Positions 6,429-12,458 of a stretch of DNA of 12,458 nucleotides are shown piece after piece (positions within the stretch are counted from its first letter, which is position 1; each line of letters starts with the position of its first letter). The notes beneath the pieces are model-generated. The model was not told the origin of the DNA and did no database searches. It saw nothing but the letters and a program-made list of their open reading frames with translations. The DNA is from Bacteroidales bacterium UBA714. GTDB lineage: Bacteria > Bacteroidota > Bacteroidia > Bacteroidales > UBA932. The translations under genes were made by a program, and so were the position numbers. Where the stretch lies: positions 1-12,458 of the forward strand of contig DBLW01000158.1 in the NCBI GenBank assembly GCA_002298075.1, given 5' to 3'.

Positions 6429-7643
6429 TCATTCATCCTCATTCTGTACGATATGCATGGTGTCGCGCGCTATCATCAATTCCTCGTCAGTCGTGATTAC
6501 AGCGATTTTCACCTGTGAGTCAGGAAGCGATATCATAACATCGCGCCCGGCCGCCACATTTGCATCGTAGTCGAACTTCACACCGAGATATGTCAGGTTC
6601 TCGCACACCCTGCGGCGCAGACGGCTGTTGTTCTCACCGATGCCTCCGGTGAAGACAATCAAATCGACACCGTTCATGGCTGCCGCATATGCTCCGATGA
6701 ACTTGGTTATGTCGTAGGTGAGCTTCTTGAGTGTAAGCTTTGCCTTGGCATCTCCGGCATTGGCAGCCTCATTGAGGTCGCGCGCATCGGAAGACACTCC
6801 TGACAACCCGAGGAAACCGCTCTTCTTGTTGAGCACACGGCTCATCTCAGAAGCCGAGAGCCCCTCCTTTTCCTGAATATAAGTAACCACATCAGGGTCC
6901 ACATTACCGCATCTCGTGCCCATTATGAGGCCCTCAAGAGGAGTGAAGCCCATGCTCGTATCGATTGACTTTCCGTTAAGGACGGCAGCAATAGAACTTC
7001 CGTTTCCGAGGTGGCAGGTTATTATCTTGGAATATCCGAGGTCCAGGCCGGCGAATTTCGCACCCTTTGCAGAAACGAACTTGTGGCTCGTTCCGTGGAA
7101 ACCGTAACGGCGGATGCGGTATTTGTCATAGTACTCATAAGGAAGGGCATACATATAGGCATAAGCCGGCATGGTATGGTGGAACGCCGTGTCGAAGACA
7201 GCCACCTGAGGCACTGTAGGAAGCGCTGCTGAAACAGCCTTGATGCCAAGGATGTTTGCAGGGTTATGAAGAGGGGCGAACACGGAGCATTTCTCAAGCT
7301 GTGCCACAACCTCGTCAGTGACAAGCTGGCTGCACATGAACTCCTCAGCGCCATGCACGACACGATGTCCCACAGCCTCTATGTCCTCCAGAGTTTCAAG
7401 CACTCCGTATTCCTTGTCCATAAGGGCGTCGAGGACAGCATGCATGCCGACCGTATGGTCAGCTACGGGCATTTCCCTGACAAGTTTCTCTTTGCCGGCA
7501 GCCTGATGCTTGAGACAGCCGGTCTCCATACCGATTCTTTCTACGAGACCTTTGGCAAGAAGATCATAAACCTCATCGTTCTTCATATCAAGAAGCTGAT
7601 ACTTGAGCGATGAACTTCCGCAATTAAGTACTAAAATGATCAT
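6429..7643 (-). CDS. ackA: Acetate kinase
   Basis: This cytosolic protein of 404 residues interconverts acetyl-phosphate + ADP and acetate + ATP. All key residues known from the Methanosarcina thermophila enzyme are present at an offset of up to three: Asn7 in VLNCGSSSLKYQL (5-17), Arg94 in GHRVVHG (92-98), Asp151 in VFDTAFHHTMP (149-159), His183 in RRYGFHGTSHK (178-188), Arg244 in MGTRCGNVDPD (241-251), and Glu387 in TTDEELMIARDT (384-395). HLGNGSS (211-217) and FTGGIGENN (331-339) are the phosphate and adenosine loops. Full length. First gene of a likely ackA-ptb(-buk) unit with a strong promoter. The usual partner pta (phosphate acetyltransferase) is absent here; acetyl-phosphate must come from a pta elsewhere or from Ptb acting on acetyl-CoA. 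A propionate kinase role is also possible in this family. Confidence 0.96.
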   Translation of the reverse strand: MIILVLNCGSSSLKYQLLDMKNDEVYDLLAKGLVERIGMETGCLKHQAAGKEKLVREMPVADHTVGMHAVLDALMDKEYGVLETLEDIEAVGHRVVHGAEEFMCSQLVTDEVVAQLEKCSVFAPLHNPANILGIKAVSAALPTVPQVAVFDTAFHHTMPAYAYMYALPYEYYDKYRIRRYGFHGTSHKFVSAKGAKFAGLDLGYSKIITCHLGNGSSIAAVLNGKSIDTSMGFTPLEGLIMGTRCGNVDPDVVTYIQEKEGLSASEMSRVLNKKSGFLGLSGVSSDARDLNEAANAGDAKAKLTLKKLTYDITKFIGAYAAAMNGVDLIVFTGGIGENNSRLRRRVCENLTYLGVKFDYDANVAAGRDVMISLPDSQVKIAVITTDEELMIARDTMHIVQNEDE

Positions 7644-7727
7644 ATCACAAATGTTGTTTATTCAATGAATGTCATGCGGATTCACGCGTCAGATTAAAAT
7701 TTCGCAAAAAAATCCGCACAGGCAACG

Positions 7728-7760
7728 CAAAGTTATAAAAATTATCGCTACTTTAGCAAA
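7728..7760 (-). promoter_or_regulatory. Bacteroides-type promoter for ackA-ptb
   Basis: On the minus strand TTTG (7757-7760), a 21-base spacer and TAACTTTG (7728-7735) match the phylum consensus exactly. Transcription would start near 7721, giving a leader of about 78 bases before the ackA ATG. The upstream element ends 14 bases short of the comEC start codon on the other strand, so the two divergent genes share this small control region. The best plus-strand box for comEC (TACTTTAG, 7749-7756) has one mismatch and would overlap this one. Confidence 0.7.
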
Positions 7761-7773
7761 AAACAGGAACGAA

Positions 7774-8895
7774 ATGAAAGTGGAGAGGGAGATTGCGTGG
7801 TTCTCGTTGCCGTTTGCCGCCGGAGTCATTGCCGCAGCATATGCCGCAGACGTGCCGGCCGTCACAGAAAGCATATTCGCATCATCTGCATTATACGCAG
7901 CCGCGGCATTCATGGCATGCCTTATTATAACATCCGGAAAAACACAATGCACAGGATACGCTCCCATATTGGTGTGCGCAATGTCACTCGCGTGCGGTCT
8001 GTTCACCGGAATTACAGGGCATATGAGGGCGGCATGCTGTCCGGAAGTCCAGGGGGCGGCTGCGGCCAGACTTGCATCCGTCGGAGCAGCCATGGGTGCC
8101 CATATTGACACAATATCTTTTTCAGACTCCGTGACAAACGCCGTCATAAAGGCACTTCTGACCGGAGACCGCAGCAGCCTGCCTCCAGAAACAGCCGAAT
8201 CATTCCGTTCCAGCGGGGCGTCACATATACTTGCCCTGTCAGGACTGCACCTTGGCATAATATACATGATAATCAGCAGAAGCCTCACATTTGCAGGAAA
8301 CTCTCCGGCGGCACTGCGCATACGTTCAATCCTGACGATACTGCTTTGCGGGACATATACATTGGCGACAGGTGCAGGAGATTCCATCACAAGAGCCTTC
8401 ATTTTCATCTTGGCCGGCGAGACAGCCAAACTCACAGGAAGACACCGGTCAACAGCCGGAATTATGCTGGCTTCGCTTTTCCTTCAGCTTGCGGCAGACC
8501 CGACGGCAGCAAAAAACGCCGGTTTCCAGCTCTCATATGCAGCCATGGCAGGCATCGCATTCATTTTTCCTTTCCTTAAGAACTTCTGGCACTACGGGAC
8601 ACAGCAAAGGCAGCCCCATGGCGGCCTGCTGCAGCATATATGGAATTCCGCCGCACTGTCCATTTCATGCCAGATGACGGCTGGCCCGATAGCCTATCTG
8701 TACTTCGGAACATTTCCGAAACATTTTCTTCTGACCAATCTCATTGCCCTACCTCTGACCGGATTCATCATCCCGATATCAATCCTTGTAATTGCAGCAT
8801 CAATGGCTGGAGTCTGCCCGGCTTGGCTTCTGCGTACAGCTGAAGCGGCAGTCAACGCGCTTTCATACTCTCTCCGGATAATATCAGGCATGTAA
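7774..8895 (+). CDS. ComEC/Rec2-family membrane protein, competence-domain-only form
   Basis: This inner-membrane protein of 373 residues carries the Competence domain (about 115-365), the channel part of ComEC that passes single-stranded DNA into the cell during natural transformation. The signature is ALLTGDRSSLPPETAESFRSSGASHILALSGLHLGIIYMI (127-166); later matches include GAGDSITRAFIFILAGETAKL (200-220) and AKNAGFQLSYAAMAGIAFIFP (246-266). Three N-terminal hydrophobic segments (about 10-28, 33-52, 63-81) and several in the domain mark it as polytopic. A typical ComEC is 650-800 residues with an OB-fold before this domain and a metallo-beta-lactamase-like domain after it; neither is present. 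The ATG at 7774 is chosen because MKVEREIAWFSLPFAAGV begins a ComEC-like N-terminus and AGGA lies five bases upstream; an earlier in-frame ATG at 7669 would add 35 basic residues and span the ackA promoter. Whether it transports DNA is unknown. Confidence 0.85.
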   Translation: MKVEREIAWFSLPFAAGVIAAAYAADVPAVTESIFASSALYAAAAFMACLIITSGKTQCTGYAPILVCAMSLACGLFTGITGHMRAACCPEVQGAAAARLASVGAAMGAHIDTISFSDSVTNAVIKALLTGDRSSLPPETAESFRSSGASHILALSGLHLGIIYMIISRSLTFAGNSPAALRIRSILTILLCGTYTLATGAGDSITRAFIFILAGETAKLTGRHRSTAGIMLASLFLQLAADPTAAKNAGFQLSYAAMAGIAFIFPFLKNFWHYGTQQRQPHGGLLQHIWNSAALSISCQMTAGPIAYLYFGTFPKHFLLTNLIALPLTGFIIPISILVIAASMAGVCPAWLLRTAEAAVNALSYSLRIISGM

Positions 8896-8915
8896 AACCG
8901 CTCCTGCAAAAGCAA

Positions 8916-11900
8916 TCAGCGCACGGCAAAAGGCTTATGACAAGACGAGTTCGCCCGATAATGAGAGGCATAAACAGACTCAATCTGGGGAGCCGCAGAC
9001 GAGAACACGCCCTCTTGCGTAACGAAAAACTCTTCCGATATCACGGAGTTCTCCTCCGGAAAGACATCAAACCAATACAAGGTCCTGTCAGCACGCACCT
9101 CACGGTAAGCGGAAGGCGACAACGTAAAGGCACCAGCCGCAAAAGGCCTGAACCAGCCTCCGCTCCACCCGGAAAGCTGCCGTACAGGAGAAAAAGCCGC
9201 AGGACGCGGGACATCAAGGCGCACGAAACTGCGGTTCTCCCCGCTCCAAACCGAATATTTGGCACTAATCTTCTCCCCCACTTCAAGATGCTCTCCCTCT
9301 GCAAGCTCCACAAGAGCACCATCCGGAAGTTCCTTATAATATCGCACAGACATACTGAATCCGTTTCCGGCAGGCAGAATCTCCCCGAACGGCTTCCTTG
9401 CCCTCTTCTTCAGGACTATCACCTTGGTATCGGCTATTGCCTGCGCACCATCATACACAGATGCCACAGCCTCCGCAAAGCCTGAATCCGATTTCCAGTC
9501 CTGCGTTTCCTTCTGGAGCATAATCCATATTCTTATCCCATCCGCAATCTGCCCAAGACGGCGCGTCATGACTTCATCCTCAATATCACTGAGAGCCAAA
9601 TCACGCAGAAGGTCACAAATGACAGAGTGGGCATACGCCTCGCTTTCAAGAAGTCCACGCCAAGGCATGACCGCATTAGGATAATACCAGCCTCCGGACG
9701 GATGCTCCACAGCATATTCCGCCAAAGACACCACATCATCATGAAGAGAACGGACAATGCGCCTGCCGGCAACCCGGACGCCCCATTCCCCTGCCATTTC
9801 ACGGCCTTGCTCCGACATGCCGAGATTAAGCAAAGTCCTTGTGCGTCGTGCCAATGAAAGCACATCAGAACCGGCGCTACGTTTGCCCGTTGGCGTGAGA
9901 TACTCCTTTATGGTTTTCTTCAATACGGCAAATTCCTTGTCTCCCATCGCCTTACGTGCAGCCGACGCGTCAAAAGGCAGTCCCGCATAGAATGAACGCA
10001 CATAAAGATACTGCGCAACAGAAAGCCCTCCGTACCATAACGGCCTGTCTTTCAAACTGAAAAACACCCCATCCAGATACTCCACAGCCTTGCACACAGC
10101 CTCATCAAAATCATCCAGGCTGTCCTGCCCGTTCAGCTGCGAAAGCTCCGCAAGCAGTCCCCTGTCACGCAAAGATGCATACCTGTCCAAAACAACAGCT
10201 GTAACGGCAGGAGACGAGGTCATGCCCTCGAACCATCCGAAGCCTCCGTCCGCATTGGCACATGAGAGAATCTTCGAAATGGACTCCATCGCGCTTGAAA
10301 TGCGCACATCCTGTACGGAATCTTCGGCCAGTCTATCTGGACCGACGCCTCCCTGCCGCCCGGCCAGTCCGTATGAAAGCATATTGACATACAGAGCCTC
10401 CGATAATGATATGACATCCTTGCCTTCAGGCCTGTATCCGGCAGGAAGGACATCAGCAAGCATATCAGAAATCCTTTTCTCCGAATACTCGGCACCTGCG
10501 GAAGACATATTCGTGAATTGTCCTCTAAGACGCCCAGCAAGTTCCTCCTCAGACATTCCAGGCAGGAGCACCCCAGAATGAGCCTCAACAACATCCTGCC
10601 AGGCTGGATAGACTGGAACCGTCACAAAAACACCGTCCGAGATATGGTTCTCACCTGCAAAAACCACCTTGAATCCAAGAATGCGCTTCCCGAAGCCGGC
10701 AGCCGAAAGTCCATCAGCTCCGCACTCAGGAACATCAACGTCAAACTCAACAGGCACTGTCCCATAAGCCGGAACTGTCACTTTGACCGAATATGAATCC
10801 AGCGGCACAGCCCCCTCATGCTCTTTTGATGCATACATTTCAAACACCGCGACACCGGAAATTTCCGCATCCGAATTGTTGGACACTGAAGCCCTCATCA
10901 CATACCTGTCACCTTCATGCAGAAACTGAGGTTCGGCAACAGAAACCTTCAACGGAAGAGTCACCAGCATTTCCTTGCGCAAATATGCAGTGCGCATATC
11001 CCTGTCATGCGCATATACGGACACTACAAAGGTGGACAGTTTCTCTCCTGCACGGAACATGAACCCGGCCATCCCGTCATCGGACGGACGTATGAACGGC
11101 ATGAAAGCAAGAGTTGAAGAAAAATCATCACGCACGGTGATCTGTCCGGCATCATAAGCTCCGCCTGACAATTCGGGAGCAGCCGCACTGTCATACATCA
11201 CCTCCTCCTCGACCTGAGCATCCAAAGAAAGCGCACCGCGCACATTCACAGACTTGCGGGCCAGGAATCCGTTTGCAGAACCTCCTTCAACTGAACTCCC
11301 ATAAAGAACACCGTCCAAAAGCACTCCCCTTACATTACCGTCACATCCAACGGCAGAGGACACATTCACTTGTTCAACTGCAGGAGCACTTCTGAGCACA
11401 TTGTTCCACCCGTTATACATTATCTTTTCCGAACTGAGGTCAAATACCGCGGCAAGGACCTCCGAACCAGGCTCAGTCCTTACGGATACCGAGCACTCCG
11501 CCCCGGGAAGCGCCTTGTCCACGAAGCGCGAAAATTCCAACTTCATCTCCGGCTCAAAGCGTCTCCGCATCCAAGTGTCAGAATATTCATAGACCTGACC
11601 ATTCCTGAAATAAATGACATTCAGAACAACTCCGTCCGGATATTCCGGCAAATATTCATAGCGCAAAGTCCCAACGCATCCTGTCGCCCCAGCGGCAGGC
11701 TCCAAATGCACAAGCCTTGAATCAAGAAGCTGAGACCTGTCACCGAAAAGTTCAGCCACAGCCCACACAGGCCCGTCACCGCATCCGAACTGCATCACAA
11801 TGTCATCATCCTCAATAACTCTGAAATACGATTCCACCCCGGAATCAATATCAACATCATCATTGCGCACCTTCAAAATGTCATAAGTTTCAGTGCATTT

Positions 11901-12458
11901 TTCAGCAGAACCGCGCAGATTCTCCGCCGGTATTCCAAGCACAAACTCATAGACACCTGAAGAAAGAGCGGAAAAATCCAATTCCACACTCTCTCCTGAC
12001 ATTACAAGACCTCCTACTACAAAAGCCCCGTCATTGAGGAGCTTATATTCAAGCTGCATTTTTGCCCCGCCCCCACCGGGACGCAAGACCTCGCAGCGGA
12101 CCTTGGTCTTTTCAGCTGCGACAATAGCCCTCTGGCGATATTTTCTGTCTTCATGCTTAAGGCTGAAATTTCCGCATGCCTTTGCTTCAAAGACAGCCCT
12201 AAGTTCAGGATATGCAACTACACTCTCATAATGAGAAAATTCAAGAGTTTCTCCTGTCGCATCCGTCAACTTGACTTCTACAGTGACATGGCAATAGCTG
12301 TCCGTGCTTTTTCCCGCCACACAACTTACTGAAAACGAGCCGTCATCCATTATGTCAAGCGGCCCGGAACTTACGGCGGCACCTGAAACCCTGACGAGGG
12401 CAACGGCACTGACGCCTGAAAGACGATGCCCCGAAAAGCTCTTCACTTTTCCGCTCAC
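8916..12458 (-). CDS. Alpha-2-macroglobulin-family protein, C-terminal 1180 residues (5' end outside window)
   Basis: Bacterial alpha-2-macroglobulins are large periplasmic or lipid-anchored proteins thought to trap proteases. In order the visible part shows macroglobulin-type beta-sandwiches (about 1-440, for example VTVEVKLTDATGETLEF and GVYEFVLGIPAEN), the A2M signature region (about 450-510: STLAFMPFIRPSDDGMAGF then FVVSVYAHDRDMRTA), further sandwich domains, an alpha/alpha-toroid (about 650-980, with ANADGGFGWFEGMTSSPAV near 730-750), and the C-terminal receptor-like domain (about 1030-1170: REVRADRTLYWFDVFPEEN and FVTQEGVFSSAAPQIESVYA). The thioester motif CxEQ is missing: the equivalent stretch reads ISLSEALYVN, with no cysteine near it, so it belongs to the thioester-less class. 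The first codon in the window is GTG, but the N-terminal macroglobulin domains and signal peptide expected for the family are not there, so this is an internal codon. Converges on comEC with 20 bases between stops and no visible terminator. Confidence 0.9.
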   Translation of the reverse strand: MSGKVKSFSGHRLSGVSAVALVRVSGAAVSSGPLDIMDDGSFSVSCVAGKSTDSYCHVTVEVKLTDATGETLEFSHYESVVAYPELRAVFEAKACGNFSLKHEDRKYRQRAIVAAEKTKVRCEVLRPGGGGAKMQLEYKLLNDGAFVVGGLVMSGESVELDFSALSSGVYEFVLGIPAENLRGSAEKCTETYDILKVRNDDVDIDSGVESYFRVIEDDDIVMQFGCGDGPVWAVAELFGDRSQLLDSRLVHLEPAAGATGCVGTLRYEYLPEYPDGVVLNVIYFRNGQVYEYSDTWMRRRFEPEMKLEFSRFVDKALPGAECSVSVRTEPGSEVLAAVFDLSSEKIMYNGWNNVLRSAPAVEQVNVSSAVGCDGNVRGVLLDGVLYGSSVEGGSANGFLARKSVNVRGALSLDAQVEEEVMYDSAAAPELSGGAYDAGQITVRDDFSSTLAFMPFIRPSDDGMAGFMFRAGEKLSTFVVSVYAHDRDMRTAYLRKEMLVTLPLKVSVAEPQFLHEGDRYVMRASVSNNSDAEISGVAVFEMYASKEHEGAVPLDSYSVKVTVPAYGTVPVEFDVDVPECGADGLSAAGFGKRILGFKVVFAGENHISDGVFVTVPVYPAWQDVVEAHSGVLLPGMSEEELAGRLRGQFTNMSSAGAEYSEKRISDMLADVLPAGYRPEGKDVISLSEALYVNMLSYGLAGRQGGVGPDRLAEDSVQDVRISSAMESISKILSCANADGGFGWFEGMTSSPAVTAVVLDRYASLRDRGLLAELSQLNGQDSLDDFDEAVCKAVEYLDGVFFSLKDRPLWYGGLSVAQYLYVRSFYAGLPFDASAARKAMGDKEFAVLKKTIKEYLTPTGKRSAGSDVLSLARRTRTLLNLGMSEQGREMAGEWGVRVAGRRIVRSLHDDVVSLAEYAVEHPSGGWYYPNAVMPWRGLLESEAYAHSVICDLLRDLALSDIEDEVMTRRLGQIADGIRIWIMLQKETQDWKSDSGFAEAVASVYDGAQAIADTKVIVLKKRARKPFGEILPAGNGFSMSVRYYKELPDGALVELAEGEHLEVGEKISAKYSVWSGENRSFVRLDVPRPAAFSPVRQLSGWSGGWFRPFAAGAFTLSPSAYREVRADRTLYWFDVFPEENSVISEEFFVTQEGVFSSAAPQIESVYASHYRANSSCHKPFAVR

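Noticed and set aside
7669..7773. Upstream start for the ComEC-like gene at 7669
   Set aside because: It would add 35 basic residues encoded across the ackA promoter, and only the ATG at 7774 has a nearby AGGA.
7689..8435. A 248-codon open frame on the minus strand opposite the ComEC-like gene
   Set aside because: Composition is a mirror of the GC-rich comEC codons, with no recognisable domain, while the plus-strand frame has a clear competence domain.
12456..12458. GTG at the right edge as the true start of the alpha-2-macroglobulin
   Set aside because: No signal peptide follows, and the sequence starts in mid beta-sandwich; the family is usually 1500-2000 residues, so the gene continues beyond the window.
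1..12458. CRISPR arrays, insertion sequences, tRNA genes, integrase or phage genes
   Set aside because: No regularly spaced repeats, transposase-like proteins, terminal inverted repeats or tRNA cloverleaf with the TTCRANY loop were seen on either strand.

Overview
The window looks like a chromosomal segment of a Bacteroidota (probably Bacteroidales) genome of moderate GC content. The reasons are three close matches to the Bacteroides-type promoter (TTTG, 19-21 bases, TAnnTTTG), almost no strong Shine-Dalgarno sites, a SusC/TonB-receptor-like outer-membrane barrel of a type common in this phylum, and a large thioester-less alpha-2-macroglobulin. Genus cannot be fixed from the sequence. There are no tRNAs, rRNAs, CRISPR arrays, insertion sequences or phage genes.

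Layout. Positions 1-379 (minus) hold the 5' part of mnmA (tRNA 2-thiouridylase), which runs off the left edge. It is divergent from cdd (cytidine deaminase, 497-970, plus), and the two promoters appear to overlap face to face. Next comes a small RNA gene: a complete bacterial signal recognition particle RNA (ffs, about 1124-1220) with its own promoter and terminator. Only 21 bases after that terminator begins a 964-residue outer-membrane beta-barrel protein (1248-4142). A strong 10-bp hairpin (4191-4226) separates it from a convergent three-gene acyl-phosphate block on the minus strand.

The block reads, in transcription order, ackA (acetate kinase, 7643-6429), ptb (phosphate butyryltransferase, 6410-5502) and buk (butyrate kinase, 5361-4246). 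ackA has an excellent promoter. ptb follows 18 bases after ackA. buk is set apart by a 140-base spacer with two hairpins and a weak promoter-like box. Together Ptb and Buk convert butyryl-CoA (or branched acyl-CoA) to the free acid plus ATP, and AckA does the last step for acetate. The usual ackA partner, pta, is not in the window.

Divergent from ackA is a short ComEC-like membrane protein (7774-8895, plus) consisting almost entirely of the competence channel domain. It converges, 20 bases apart, on the 3' end of a very large alpha-2-macroglobulin-family gene (12458-8916, minus) whose 5' end lies outside the window.

The gene content is mostly ordinary housekeeping and fermentation. The points most worth a second look are the SRP RNA with an unusual tip, the ackA-ptb-buk arrangement with its structured spacer, the reduced ComEC, and the tight ffs/outer-membrane-gene junction. 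I found no convincing undescribed system.
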